A stretch of DNA of 64,000 bases from Spirodela intermedia (GCA_902729315.2 LR746280.1:1356501-1420500), one strand, 5' to 3'. Counted from the stretch's first letter, positions 23,615 to 40,820 are shown. Made by a program: numbers and translations. The notes: generated by a model not told the origin, from the letters alone.

Positions 23615-24228
23615 ATGGAGTTATTGGTGTGAAGTAGGTTTATAAAACAAAGGATAAAACCAAATAGATATAGAAATACAAGACAAGACTGATTATTTTA
23701 AAAGGACAAGTACAACTATTTGGTACTGATTATTTTGAAACATTTTCACATGTTATTAGAGTTAAAATAATTACAACTTATGCCTGCACAAATAAGATGA
23801 CTTGTATTTTAATTTGATGTTAAATTTACCTTTTAAAAAGATTATTTTTTAGATGACACTGCATATGTTGAGCATGCACAAAGCGTTGTGATTAATGATA
23901 ATGATAATCAACTGTAAAGATTAAAATGATATGTTATAGACTTAAGCAAGTAGCAAAAGCATGGAATAGTATATGACCCATATCTTCATGACCATAACCT
24001 TAATAGAAATGTTAGTTAGCTAAATCTTTATGTGAAGATGAAATGAAATTATATTGTGTATATATGTAGATGACATGACATATATCTAACCATCTTCTTT
24101 ATTCATTTTTTAATTCAAAACTTTTATGATAGCTGAATTCGACATAAGATATTTAGGTTTTTTCTATTACTTTCTTGTGCTCCAATTTTTTTTAAAAATT
24201 CTGGTTTATTCGTTTTGCAAGAGAATTA
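23615..24228 (+). pseudogene. Ty1/copia pol relic, reverse-transcriptase part (left)
   Basis: Degenerate copia reverse transcriptase on the plus strand. Readable pieces in shifting frames are GTDYFETFSHVIRVK, then a block resembling AYVEQPQSFVI(K)DNDN, then QVAKAWNS. These correspond to the copia motifs IDYFETFSPV, YVEQPQGF and KQAPRAW. Many stops and frameshifts. The frame is cut at 24229 by an LTR-like insertion and resumes at 26125; the right-hand copy (38470-39400) is uninterrupted. Confidence 0.75.
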
Positions 24229-26124
24229 TGTTGATGCCTTTAATTTCAACACTTTGAAGTGAAATTTTATTTTAATTATTTATTAACTATTCACTAAATC
24301 ATAAATTATTTTCATAAATACTTAGATTACAAGTCTAATATCATTAAGAGACATTGAAAATATACCTTGGTGATGTTTGAATAACCCTATGGCTAACAAC
24401 GAATCTGAGGAGTTATATTCTTGATATATTTTCTATATTGAATAAAATAAAGTATCATATTTCTCATATATAAGTATAGAAAAATAGGTGTCAGCACATA
24501 TGACAACGACTCATGTAAAATCAAGAAATGATAAGTCACCTACATAATTTGAAATTAGAAGTTACTTAGAAAATTTCTAAGTAAGCAACATGAAGTTACT
24601 TAAGCCCTAAGCAAGACCTAAGCAACATGAAGTTAGAAGCCTCAATGAGAAAATTACTTAGAAAATCAAAGTATGATGTCAAGTGTAGAACTTGAACTCA
24701 AGACTTAAGCAACGAAAAGATGGAACTTACAATAGCTGAAATATTTAAAAATCAAGAAAAACAAAGTCATTGGTGAGATTTGAAATTAAGACCTAAGAAA
24801 TGACACATTGGGAAGCTGATTATAGAATTATGAAGTAATATAACATGGTCAGTGGTTAAGACAAGATTCAAACTCCAATCTTGTAAAATGGCATAAATGA
24901 ATCATTTGCACGAAGCTCTCACATAAGAGAAGAAGTCTTTGCCAAGTATTCAGGATAATTACACGTCAGTGAAATATATATAAAAAATGATAAATCAAAT
25001 TAACTTATTTGGACTTGACCCCAAAAGATGATCGTCAATATGTTGTGAATCTCTAGATTAAATTTCAAGTACAACATACATGAGAAAAATGAGCTTCAAA
25101 GTAAAGAACAAGCAAAGATCATAACCACACATTTTGGATGGTAACACGTAAAGAGAATAGATGGACAAAATGACAATGTCAATGAACTTATTTGAACTTA
25201 ACCTTGAAAGTAAAAATATCCATTAGTGTATTAAAAATCTTCAGAAAAAAGATTAAGAACAACTAAAACGAGAATAACAAGTTTTGAATTGATGGATAAT
25301 TGATGGTCATTAGCATGTTGGTAGAACAACTAGAAGAAATTTAGATTCACATGACAATTTTTTGGGTGATGAAAAGATAGAAAAATATTGAAGAATATAA
25401 GGAGTGAGCTTACAAAGAACTTGAACTAATGTTGAATGAAGAAATTTATCACCATGTCATTCACACTCTGATAAATATATCATACTTCATTTATCAAAGA
25501 AAAGTTACTATGAGCTTTAAAGAAAGAGTTGGAAAAATATCATACAAATCATTCTACTATAGTGATTCAAATCAACTACTACTTCAAAGGTTGACTCTCT
25601 CCATTGAGCCCTAAGGTACTTAGGTGATAAGTAAAGAGATTGAGGTTAGACATAGTGTGCTAAGAACTTATTAATACATGTGAAGGGTGTGGTCTTTGAA
25701 GAGATCGATGTATTTAATTAAAACACATGCTAGTGAGGTTTAAATTCTATTCATGAGTGGATGATATCTGTGGAGATCAGATTGAATTGATTAACCCATT
25801 GATCTCATGAAATCAGTTGTATTTTCAAAATAAGATAGTAAATTATAGTAGAAAATATCCTTTGAGACTAGACGTAACCTAGTGAAGAGTGTACTAATAT
25901 AAAAACTCTTATGTCCCTGTTGGTGAAGAGTGAGAGAGAGACTAAAGTGAACCCACACATAAAAAGAGACCAACTTAGGTAAACTTATACCCAAAACAAA
26001 GAGGTTTTGTGAGGCCATGTGTTGACACATACACATGCAGATAGAACAAAAGAATATAACAGAAAATGTAAGAAACTAATTCACCTGCCTTCTTGGTGTC
26101 CACTTAACCATGTTGAACCCAACA
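24229..26124 (+). mobile_element. Solo-LTR-like insertion with AATTA target duplication
   Basis: A 1896-bp segment beginning TGTTG and ending CAACA (5-bp inverted ends), flanked by AATTA at 24224-24228 and 26125-26129. It is missing from the corresponding place in the right duplication unit, where copia pol runs straight through. It contains an LTR-promoter-like stretch near 25885-25935 but no coding capacity. Length, TG...CA ends and 5-bp duplication fit a solo LTR of a copia-type element. Confidence 0.75.
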
Positions 26125-26440
26125 AATTATTCATTTGATATATTAAAAAAGTTGTGCACTAAATAAAAAATTATGACTTGATGATGAGACTAAAAAAATA
26201 ATGTATATTTCTCTAGAAAATTAGTTGATATTTTCATGTATTTAAGTCATAGTCAGCATGATATAATATTTCATGTCGACATAATTTCAAGACTTATACA
26301 TTGTTCATTAATTCATCATATTGGAGCATCAAGATGAGATTTGCTATATATTGAGAGATAATCAACTATAAAGTTATATAAAATCAAGTTTCTCAATTTA
26401 AACTATTTGATTTTACTGATAGTGATTATTAGGATCAATA
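26125..26440 (+). pseudogene. Ty1/copia pol relic, RNase H-side part (left)
   Basis: Continuation of the copia relic after the LTR-like insertion. It aligns with 39090-39380, where a less damaged frame reads ILIYLTHSQYDIIFHVDIIS and CPSVHHLAIS, matching copia LRYLTHTRPDIAYAVSVVS...HPTVHHL. Stops throughout. Confidence 0.65.
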
Positions 26441-27645
26441 GATCACAAAAAGGTACTAACATATTTATTTTCACCTTTAATTCAAATGTTGTCATAGACT
26501 TCAAAACAATAAGAAACTACTGGGAATGTTGATAATTAATGAAAGACTGTTAAAGATATAGAGACAATATGGGAAAACATTGATGACATGATGAAGGTAA
26601 GGCACGTGCCATGCTAAAGTGGACCGGCTCACTTTACCCTCTTTTCTCCCTTATATAAAAACTCTCTCTCTCTCTCTCTCTCTCTATACTCTATTGAAAT
26701 GATCAAAGTGTTTTATTTTAGGGACTTTTTCTTCTCCACGAACAATCCTCTCCCTTATCCGATTCCAAGCCATTTTCCTCTCTTTTTTTTCAATTTCTTT
26801 TCCTACAAGGAGCTGCTTCATAGAAGAAAACAGCCGCTCTTAGGGTCATGGTTCATCCCATAACTGGAGGCAACCATTTGAAAAGCTTACGTCCTTATTT
26901 TGCACCCCATTCCAGACAATAGTGAACTCAATCGCATAGATTTTTCCCGACTTTCCTCCAAATATGATGTTTTTAAAAATGAGACAACGCCAAACTTAGA
27001 GGCTGTCATAGAGACAGAGCGTTAGAGAATCTCGTGCAATGAGATGCGTCGACCTTCTCAACGAGCTACCGCCAGTGGGCGCCATACTGAACTCTTCCAT
27101 CTTGCAGCATATTTCTCCAACAGCCGGCGTGGGGGATGCAGTGCAGGCGCTGCTGCGCCGCTACCGCCCGCGCTGCCCTGTGCAGGCACAGGTGCGGCGG
27201 CATGTCGCTGCCCCCGGCGGTGAAGATTTGAGGGTTCAGGGCGGCGGCATGTATACCCTAATACTCCTGCAGCCACAGTACTTTCACCCACAGCACGCCA
27301 CCACAAAGGGTCAACGGCAGCGATATTTGTCAGGGCGTCCAAACCCTTGACTTCTTGACATGCGAACCAGTTATGACGGACGGGCTTTCGTGGCCGGTGG
27401 CCGAGATATGTAGAGGGAGAATAAAATGTGACGTAAATGATGACGTTCAATTGAGATTTTTGTTAACATGGTGTAAACGCGAAGTACAGGAAAATGGAGC
27501 AAGTAGTAAAGCGCAGAGTTACATATATCAACGACGGAAACAAGAGAAAGAGATTGGCGTACAAGCACAACAGCCCCTCCGTTTACAGGATTTGCGTCCA
27601 AACTGTTGCCTTCCTAACGTGTGAACCAGTCGTCGAGAGAATTTC
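26441..27645. other. 3' flank of GH9 copy 2
   Basis: Decayed repeat, a short (CT)n run near 26662-26690, and a GC-rich stretch at about 27040-27330 that is also found at 39920-40200. Open frames in the GC-rich stretch differ between the two copies and have no recognisable domain, so I do not call a gene. Confidence 0.45.
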
Positions 27646-31095
<3,450 letters not shown>

Positions 31096-32080
31096 TCAAC
31101 CGAGTTCAAAGGAATCGGAAAGCAGCTCCGTGAAGCTAGAGTTCTCCCCCACGCCTCACCGATGACTGAGGTCGTACCATTCTTCTACTATCTTCGTTTC
31201 CTCTCTCCCTCTCTTGCATTCTAACCAAACACCCTACGTTTCCCACACGTTACTGGTGCTGGTGTATGGCGATCGCCACCCTCTACTTGAGATCGGAGGT
31301 ATCCTTTGGCGTGGATTGATGGTGCGACGGCTATTTGACCTCCTTTTATCTTGTCTGAGGAAGCTTCACTATCACTCTCCCCCTCTCAAAGTGTCTCCCT
31401 GTTGGAGTTGATAAGAGGAAACAACGAAGACCTCAGTGTACAATTCCGACCGGGAATGGTAGGGCCAGATCTTCTAGAGAGTTGACCTGATGTGATGGCA
31501 GAATTTCATCCACGTCTCCGCATGCTTCTCTCTTTCTTACATCAGACTCACAATCTTGTCGTCTTTTCGAAGCCTCCCGACTACGCCATCACCGGCATAT
31601 GCTATGGAAGATGGAGGCTGTTTTCCATCCCTTGGCCGAGGCCATGGAGACGCTAAGCGAAGCCCTGCACTCGCTACCTTTCCCTGCGACACAGTAGGCC
31701 GACCCGGGCAAGGTCTTCTTTCAGGAATTTACTTTTGAAGCCCAACTGGGACACAGTAGGGTAAAGTCCATACCTGACATTCCACGTTGACTTTCAGGCT
31801 CACACCGAGGATAATTGGGCCGTAAGAGACCGTGCTCTTTCCAACCCATTGACAAGCGTAGGAGATAGGCCACCTGAACCCAAACACGATGTTACGTGAA
31901 ACACAATTTCTTCACCACGCCGCCAATAAAATGTAACCAAATCAGAAGAAAATTGTGATATTATACGGTGACATGTTATATGTGTAATATATACTCTATC
32001 GTGCAAGGTTTAGAAATAAAACTTATTCCACTATCATATTTTAGGCCCCGATAATAATCCCACCTGTAAGACTTCCGACA

Positions 32081-32429
32081 ATATGCCTAAGGTAATTTCA
32101 CCCAATGTAATTAATTGACTCTATTTCTTTAGACATGAAAGAAGAAACATCATCAGTTTCCAAATAAGGATTTACCACCGCAATTTTTCTATTCATTTGT
32201 GGGTGGTATGTTGTACTGTATTTTAAGTTGGTGGCCTCCAATATGGAGATTTTTAATGATAACTAATTGAAAAAATTTCTATTACAGTTGGATATAGTAA
32301 ACTTTGGGATCTTGTGCAGTCTTACAATATCTTGAATAAAAATGTTTACAACTTTCAAAAAAAAAATGGATGAGTAAACAGTAAAAAGATTAAGTATTTA
32401 CTTCATCAAATGAAAATAAGTAATGTTAC
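32081..32429. other. Spacer after the GH9 copy 2 promoter
   Basis: AT-rich sequence beginning where the homology with the right unit stops. Probably the end of the gypsy relic; nothing recognisable. Confidence 0.4.
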
Positions 32430-34390
32430 ATGGTACCCTCTTAATTTGGCTAGCTTTTCAATGGAGTCCATGGTAGTATCATTATATATGTGTGTTGGAA
32501 TTAGGAGAGGTTATAGTAGTCCTGCCAATTAGGATGAAGTCCTTGGTGATACCTTGCCCACATTTATTTCAACTCTGCACATATGCTATTTTGGCTTAGC
32601 TTATAATTCTTGTATGATTTATTAGATGTCTAGCAGATAAGCAGAACCATTGTTGTTTGGACTTCTAATCTCTCGAAAAAAATGTGACATGTCATATACT
32701 ATTTTTTTCTTGGATATTTTCATGATATCAAAATTTTAAATTACAACTAATGATCTTTTCCAACAACTTTTGGTACTTTACTTGCATCTGTCATTTCTTT
32801 GGTAATAATCTTAAGCTACATTAGTTAGTGCATATCAGAGAATATTGTCCCACCAAATAATGCTCTATTTTTAGATGAAAAATATGATAATCATTAACTC
32901 TCACTTGTAAACACCCTTAAGTGGATCACGTCGACTATACTTGTATGAACTACACAATGAGATGACATTACTGCATGAGTACTACTTCAAATCTATATTT
33001 GTATGTGTTTATTTTAATTTTAAAATGTTGTGAGAAATCAAGAAGTACTAAAATGATACATCTGTCATGATCATTTTTAGTCATTGAAAAGTACTTTTCG
33101 CCTAATCATTTCAATTGAATGCATCATGCTTCAACTATATCATCAATAGACAAGAGAGAACCTTATAACTAATCACAAATCTTCAGTAGTAACTTGTGAG
33201 GTCAAGAAAGCTCAGGTCTCATAGATTTGACAGCTACTTTAGTATAGTTGTAATTTTTTCTTTGCCCAATCTACTCCCTTGAGTAAGATACTATGACTTA
33301 GACACTAAATTTGTCATTGTTTGAACAAACAGTTCTTGACATTGTAATTGATATTCTGCCAACTTAGAAAATACTTGGTGGAGATGTTACACATGTCTCT
33401 TCATATTTGTTATATATTAAGATGTCATAAAAAATAATAATAGGAATTTTCAAAGGAAGAAATGAAATATGTTGTTGATCAGAGACTGAAATATCATTAG
33501 TACAATTGAAATGCCCAATTATATTATTAGAAACTCATAATGGCCTTTGCATGTCTAAAAAGCTATCTTCAAGATGTCTTCAATCTTCATCCAAGTTTGA
33601 TAATAACCTGATTTTAAGAATAACTTGGAAAATATGGTAGCCCCACGTAGCTTGTCCAATGGTTCATTTTCCTCAAGGATGAAATGTATGTTTGAGAGGG
33701 TGATTTTATTGAGGACTCAATAGTCCATACAAAACACTAATTCTCATCTTTTTCTTAACGAATATCACTATATTTCAATATGGCTGATGGATGATTGGAG
33801 AACTTGCCACTCACATTTCTCATATTGGCCTTTCAATCTCAACTTTTTTAAGAATTATGATATCGGTAAAATTCAGTGTTGACTGAATTTGTTCAGAACT
33901 CCAAACATATGAGATGTTCCACCTCTCTCTTGGGAGATAGTCATGCCATTGGATTCAATCATCTTAGGTACTTTGTCATAAGTTGTTGCATATGAGCAGT
34001 TAACAGTTTTGACATCTCTACTTTCTCTTCTCAATAACACATTTCCATCATAAATATTAAATTTTGATGCACCTCTTGCATCAATGTCTTCAAGGATATA
34101 CCTAAGTTGCGTAGGCTTGGGTAACCTCTCAAAATTATCATGGTGCCTCAAGTCTGAACTTTCATGGACAAATGGCCCCAAATACCTCAATGTTGTCTAG
34201 TGATCACAATCATTGTTGTCTAAGGATGATGTTGGTGTTGTCTAATTACAAAGTTAAAAAATCTTCTATTACCATCAATCCTTCCCTTTTCATAAGCTCT
34301 TGCTCACAAATCCTTTTGTTTCTGACTACCATCTTGGTGCCTATTACTTCCCTAGTGGCAAAAAGATTTACGTAATGAGGTGGTCATAAG
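32430..34390 (-). pseudogene. Ty3/gypsy pol relic (protease-RT-RNase H-integrase order)
   Basis: Minus-strand polyprotein broken by many stops and shifts. In order from high to low coordinates I can read a retropepsin C-terminal part (MVIEDFLTL.LDNTNIIL, then RGYPSLRNLGISLKTLMQ), reverse transcriptase (GATIFSKL-like text, LKSGYYQTWMKIEDILKIAF, GHYEFL), the RT connection (DLSFLDLTSYY.RFV), RNase H start (ILVLLDFSQHF) and an integrase linker (AGLL.PLLIPTHIYNDTTMDS). The order protease-RT-RNase H-integrase defines Ty3/gypsy. The open frame at 33873-34190 is part of this relic, not a gene. No LTRs identified. Confidence 0.78.
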
Positions 34391-34521
34391 CATCGATATG
34401 TTATAGGTCATAAACTGTGGGATGGTAATAAGCATAGAGATGTTGTTGGCATCAAAGATAAATTTATTTATTCAATATTTTTTTTTAAAATGAAGTTGTG
34501 GGTGATTCTAGAATATATCAA

Positions 34522-34558
<37 letters not shown>

Positions 34559-34999
34559 GTGGGTGACCACATGACACCTTTGAACTTCATTATCTCATAC
34601 TCGATTTGTTTCATAACTAAGTTTAGGGAGAATTCTAAATTTTCTAGAGCTCCTATTTCACTCTTAATTATCTTTTCAATTTGAACTCTTCTACTACTTC
34701 TTCCTCAAAATTGCATCCAAGATCCCAACAATCTTCATGTACTAATAATATATGTAGCTCCATTTTATATATGTATTTATAACCATATTTTTTATTGTAC
34801 GAAAAACATAAGCCATGCACCATGTGTGCTTGAAGTTCAGCCTCAATAAGGTTTAATCTCCTTTTTCTCCCCCATAAGTGTTAACATGGTTGGTCATTGT
34901 GTTATCCTACAACTGAGGACCCCAAAAGGATTCCTAATTAAGTGGTGGGATGTTGACTTTACCTAATTTGGCTGACTTATTCTGCATTAGCCACATTTT
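34391..34999. other. Spacer with (TTA)n repeat
   Basis: AT-rich sequence with a TTA trinucleotide run at about 34520-34557. No coding features. Confidence 0.45.
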
Positions 35000-35324
35000 G
35001 TTGGTTTTTCTCTTTCTAAGAAAGAATTAGATGCCTCTAGGATATTAGATTTTGATTTTCTTTAGCCTCCTTATTTTTGGATGCTCTGAGTGATGGAGTT
35101 TCTTAAAAATTACTTTGATGAAAATGTTCTTCAAGACTTACTTTGAAAGTTCTTTCATTAAAGTTGGACATAATTTCAAAATCTCTTATATAATTTTTTA
35201 TTATTCTAAGGTCCTTTATATCAAAGAACTGTTCTCATGAGTTTCCAACTTAGGAAGACCAGAAAGGCCATAGTTATAGGTGCTTCACGTCCCTCTTGCT
35301 CTTGAAGGGCCTTGATAAATCTTC

Positions 35325-37050
35325 CATATCATGAGTTAATAATTAGTAAATAATATAGTTTTAGCCTTAACTCATGATAAATAGACTTATATTTATGTTA
35401 AAGTGTGAAAAGTAGTTTTCAGTTGATTAACGTGAATTTTTGGCTAAGTATGTGATTTTCTACAAATTGATATGATTTTTATAGTCTTATTTTTAGATAA
35501 ATAAAGAAAAAAATAAAAATAAAAATATAGTAAAATGACCTGCCAGTTAGTCGGGCCCACAAGCAGGTCGGAAGTGCAATCAGGGGGAGCCGCGAGCAAA
35601 GGTTTGAGCGGCTAGGATTGATGGGGGCACGTGTGCGCCACTCCCTTTCCACACTCTATTGGGTGAGAACCGACTGTAGAGCAAGGAGTGGTCGTACATA
35701 GAGGAGAAAGGGACTCATTACTTGCAAATGTGATATTACTATATATTCGTCCAAAACTTTGGCGCACAAGCGATGTGGGACTAAACCCGCATCACACCTT
35801 CCCTCGAAAGGCTTCAAAGATTTTAATACCTAAACTATCCCTTCGTTATAATAGAGATATATCATGATAATGTCACTTGATAAGGGCATTAGAGTATTTA
35901 TTTCAATCTCTCTCACGTAGGTAGGCAATTAGCGCGGGTTCGAATCCTCCCAGAGCCAAAACTCATATTTTTATATAATTATCACGACTTTCCTGCAAAT
36001 CGTCAGTGAAAGATTAAGCCGCCAGAATTGCTAGATCATCGACGAAAATCTCGTCAACACGATTCGCAGAGCATTATTACTATAATTGTTAAATGATTCG
36101 TGATAAAAGGATCGCAAATTCATTGAGTAAATCATCTTTGATTGATCGACAAATAAGCTATTATCAGGAAGAGGACAATCCGCCGAGAGACGAGTCGCCA
36201 CCTCTTGAGAGCATACCAAATACGATGAAGAGCCTCCTCTTACTGTGCGGATCTAAGGATGAAGCTCCCTAACATGCGTCACACCTCCATCTAACTCCTC
36301 TTCGTCAGGTGACAGCCGCTAGAGAGCCGTAAAGTCGTCATTTTTCTTCTCCGTTAGGTGACAGTCGTCGAAGATGATTCGACGACTCATTTCATTGATC
36401 TCTAGACTTTGCAAGGAGATCTAAAGATTGTCCACATCATCTTTGTCCAAGGAGAGCCTTCGAGGCTGTGGACACTACATGACGATCCTCTTGAATGCTT
36501 AGAATTCTGATGCATCATTAACGCATCACCACCATAATGCCGGAACTCTATTTTACTGCTTTCAACTTAATTTTTACTTCATTTAGTGATAATTTATGTA
36601 ATTTAAATTTTCAAGCTATACTTCATTGAATTATGATTCTTCTGACTTTTACAGATCTTAATTTGATCAATTAAATTATCTATAATTACTTACATAAGAA
36701 TCATCGGGTAGAACTCTATTTCTGTCGTATTCACGTTCTTCATGTACTAACGTCATCCTGACATCCGCACCCTTATTTCTTTTTTTTGTGAATTTTAAAT
36801 ATATTTTATTTTTATTTCTTAGTATATAATTTATAAAAAATCATATTCTTTGAGAAACATTCTGAAAAATTATCCAATATTATATTACATCCATATAATC
36901 AACTTAGAAAATTATCACTATTTTTAGAAGTTTTATTAAATTATAATTGATATATATTTTTTATAAATACTTCTAAATATCTAAAAATTAATATTTTTTA
37001 ATTTTATAAATTTTAAATTTACGTGATTTACTATACAATGACTAAGTCAC
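35325..37050. mobile_element. Unclassified 1.7 kb insertion in the right unit
   Basis: Interrupts the alignment with the left unit: flanks ending GAAGGGCCTT and resuming CCTCTTTGCATCAGTC correspond to contiguous GGGGGCTCCTTACATTAGTC at about 22540. Flanking CCTT/CCTCTT may be a target duplication. Contains a tRNA-like 3' half (35929-35953), the motif GATGTGGGACTAAACC common in plant repeats, and AT-rich ends. No coding domain seen; class unknown. Confidence 0.55.
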
Positions 37051-38469
37051 GTCATGCCTCTTTGCATCAGTCTAATTGAACTAAGTCAACACTTCATCTT
37101 CAAATCTAACTATTGTGACCATCAACTTTTCTACTTCATGTATCATATTCTTGGAGAAAATAATTTGAGACGAAACATCAATTCATCAAGATTTCCTCTA
37201 CTGAAAAGAGACATCTCTAAATGCCCCAACATGTCCTTTATAATATTCTATTTTTATACATATCTTTTCACTTCTCCACCTAGGTTCTTTGTCATCTCAA
37301 GTTATTTTATGCATCATTACACTTGTGCCCCCCTCTTTTGCATGATTTTTTAGCTTAACTTACTATCCTCTTAGTATCTTGGATTATTTTTTCTAGGCCA
37401 TCCAACATGTGAAGGATTTGAGGCATGTCGTGATTTAGGCTCTCTATGCTCTTCTTGATATTTGGTATTCACCATAGTTTAAACTATATTTCTCATATCT
37501 TAGACTTCTCTCCAACCATATCATATTTCATCTCAATCATTCTTTACTCTGCCTCTGATGTTTTTTTATGTAGAATGTCTAACCTATCATTATTGAACTC
37601 GGGCACCATTCCACATGTAACATGTGGAGTGTGGGGTTTTCTTTCATAATTCTAATATTAGTTGATAGAAACCAAAAATAGATAAAAAAAAATCGATATA
37701 GTTTGAGGAAAATGGAATAATAAAATAAAGAGGATTGGGCTATGGCAAGAACCCAAATCCCAATATGTGGTGCTCTTTTGAGAGGGATATCGCTCTCCTC
37801 TTCAATCTACCTCCTTGAAGATGCTTCCTCCCATTGATCACCAGCCCTCATATCCACCCTGATCCCCCTCATCAATATTACTTAAGAGTCCTTCCTTCCA
37901 CCACCTTAAGTTTACCTTATTTGGTTCTTGTGGTTCTAATATTGTCCCTTATTTCTTCTGGTGCAAGTCTATTTGGTCTATAGGGTGTCTAATAGTATGT
38001 CATAAAAACCCTTAGAATAATAGAGGGAGAGATATTTTATCTCACTAATTTTATTCAACTGAAAAAAAAATGGTATTCATGGAAGAAATAAAGAAATCAT
38101 GATAGAAGTGGCTAAAAATATGCTAAACTAGAAGCAACTTTTAAATGATTTTTTAGTACAATCATTGACAAACACATCTTTCTGAAAATGTATAAGAGTT
38201 GACATAATTGGTGTCAGATGTGACACCTGGAGTTTATCCATCATCAAGCTTTTTTTGGAGAGAGTCTCCAAGTTATTCAAGTAGTTTTGACAATTGTAAT
38301 GGTTATGATCTCAATTCTATGAATCATCTAAGAAACATGAGATATTTGAGTGAAATGTATGAATCATGCATTTTTACTTTTATGACATATACGAAAAGGA
38401 TTATGAAGGAATATTTTTTTATGACTAAAAAAATTGACATATGCAAAATTTGTAAATCTATTGTCGAGT

Positions 38470-39400
38470 AATGGAGCGATTGGTGTGGAGTGAGCTTATA
38501 AAGCAAAGCATAATGCCAAATAGACATAGAAATACAAGACAAGATTGATTATTTTAAAAGGACATGTACAAGAATATGGTATTGATTAGTTTGAAACTTT
38601 TTCTCATGTTATTAGATTTTAAATAATTAAAATTTACACCAGGACAAATAAAATGATTTTTATTTTAATTTGATGTTAAATTTACCGGTTAAAAGGATTA
38701 TTTAGATGAAGCTGCATATGTTGAGCAGCCACAAAGCTTTGTGATTAAGGACAAGGAGAATAAGTTGTAAATATTGAAAAGATATTTTATGGACTTAATC
38801 AAGTAACAAAATAATGGTATAGTAAACTTGACTCATATCTTTATGACCATAATTTTAATAGAAATTCTAGTTACCTAACTCTTTATGTGAAGATGAAAGG
38901 AAATTATACTCTTATCTTGTGTATACCTATAGATCACATTACATATATCAGACCTTCTCTATTGATTTTTTTAATTCAAAACTCCTATGATAGCTGAACT
39001 TGATATAACATATTTATCTTTACTTTATTATTTTCTTGGGCTTGAAACATTTAAAAATATTGTGGTGTATTTATTTTGCAAGATACTTACTCACTAGATC
39101 TATTAAAAAATTAAAACATGCTAAATAACAACTTATGACTTGATGATGAAACTTCAAAATTAAATGAACATTTTTCTGAAAACTTTGTTGATATTTTGAT
39201 ATATTTAACTCATAGTCAATATGATATAATATTTCATGTTGACATAATTTCATGACTTATAGATTGTCCATCAGTTCATCATCTTGCAATATCAAGATCA
39301 AATTTGCTATATTCGAGAGACAATCAACTATGAAATTGTATAAAATCAGGTTTCTCAATTTAAATTATTTGATTTGACTAATAGTGATTATAAGGATCAA
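38470..39400 (+). pseudogene. Ty1/copia pol relic, RT to RNase H side (right)
   Basis: Better preserved copy of the left relic. Readable blocks include AAYVEQPQSFVIKDKENKL (reverse transcriptase) and, after the point where the left copy is interrupted, ILIYLTHSQYDIIFHVDIIS and CPSVHHLAIS, which lead towards RNase H. Frameshifts and stops throughout. It lies in the same relative position, 3' of GH9 copy 3, as the left relic does for copy 2. Confidence 0.75.
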
Positions 39401-40518
39401 TATATGAACATATTTATTTTCAGCTTTGATTCAAATGTAGTGTCATGGACTTAAAAAAATAAGGAAACTACTGCATTATCATCATCTGATGAAAAACTAC
39501 TGTGAGTGTTGATAATTAATGCAAAAACGTGTCATGCTAAAGTGGACCGGTTCAAGCCTCTCTCTCTCTCGCTACGCTATTGAAAAGGATTAAAATATTT
39601 TCTTTTAGGGACTTTTTCTTTTCCATGAGCTATCCTCTCCCTTTTCTCACTCCAAGCCCTTTTCCTCTCTTTTTCCATTTTCTTTTCCTACAAGGAGCAA
39701 CTTCACAGAAAAAACGGCCGCTCTTAGTGTCATGGTTCATCCCACAACTGGAGGCAACCATTTGAAAAGCTTTCGTCCTCATTTTGCACCCCATTCTAGA
39801 CAATGGTGAATTCAAACGCATAGATTTTTCCTGACTTTTCTCGAAATATGATGTTTTTAAAATGAGACAGCGCCAAACTTAGAGAGGTTGTCATATATAC
39901 AGAGTGCTAGTTAATCTCCTGCAAATTAGATGCGTCGATCATCTCAACGAGCCACCGCCAGTGTCCCCCTCCTGCACTCTACCACCTTCCAGCATATTTC
40001 TTCCACCGCCGGCGTGGGGGATGCAGTGCAGGCGCGGCAACGCCGCCACCGGCCCCGCTGCCGTGTGCACGCACAGGCGGCGGCATGCCGTTCCCCCGGC
40101 GGTGGGGATTTGAGGGTTCATGGCGCCGGCATGTAAACCCTAATGCTGCTGCAGCCACAGTACTGCCATCCGTAGCACGCCACCACAAAGACTCGACGAC
40201 AGCGATATTTGGCACGGAGACCCTAAACGATCTCATGGTTCTCATGTCAAACACTCCATGGCCAAATCGCTCGATGGGCGTAGCTAGGTTTTTAAATTAT
40301 ATATACAATACCTGGGGAAAGAGATATATGACAATAATCAGACGGGGTGCAGCATAAAAATACAGCCCTCGAAATCGATAACTTACGCATGAGAATGCCT
40401 TTCGTGCCCCAACCGTTTACACGTTTCCGTTTGCACTATTGGCTTCAAAACCCTTTTACTTCTTGATATCCGAACAAGTCATCAGGGACGGCGATTCGTG
40501 GCCCATCCCTGTACCATT

Positions 40519-40562
<44 letters not shown>

Positions 40563-40820
40563 CACACACATGGCCGAAATAAGTAGAGGGGGAATAAAAT
40601 GTGACAGAAATGACGACGTTCAATTGAGATTTTGTTATGATGTATAATGGCGGAGTACAGGAAAATGGACGAAGTATTAAAGCACAGAGTTTACATTGAT
40701 GAACGACTGAAACTAGAGAAAGAGATTGGAGGAGTACAAGAACAACAACCCCTCCGTTTACAGGATTGGCGTCCAAACAGTTGACTTCCTGACGTGTGAA
40801 CCAGTCGTCGAGAGAATTTC
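39401..40820. other. 3' flank of GH9 copy 3
   Basis: Diverged counterpart of 26441-27645, including the GC-rich stretch at about 39920-40200 and a (CT)n run at 40529-40559. No gene recognised; open frames are not conserved between the two units. Confidence 0.45.

Noticed and set aside
27039-27350. GC-rich frames downstream of GH9 copies 2 and 3 as a conserved small gene
   Set aside because: The homologous stretch at 39904-40200 does not keep the frame, so there is no sign of protein-level selection.
33873-34190. 105-codon minus-strand frame as a possible gene
   Set aside because: It continues, with shifts, into gypsy protease and reverse-transcriptase motifs on both sides, so it is part of a dead transposon.
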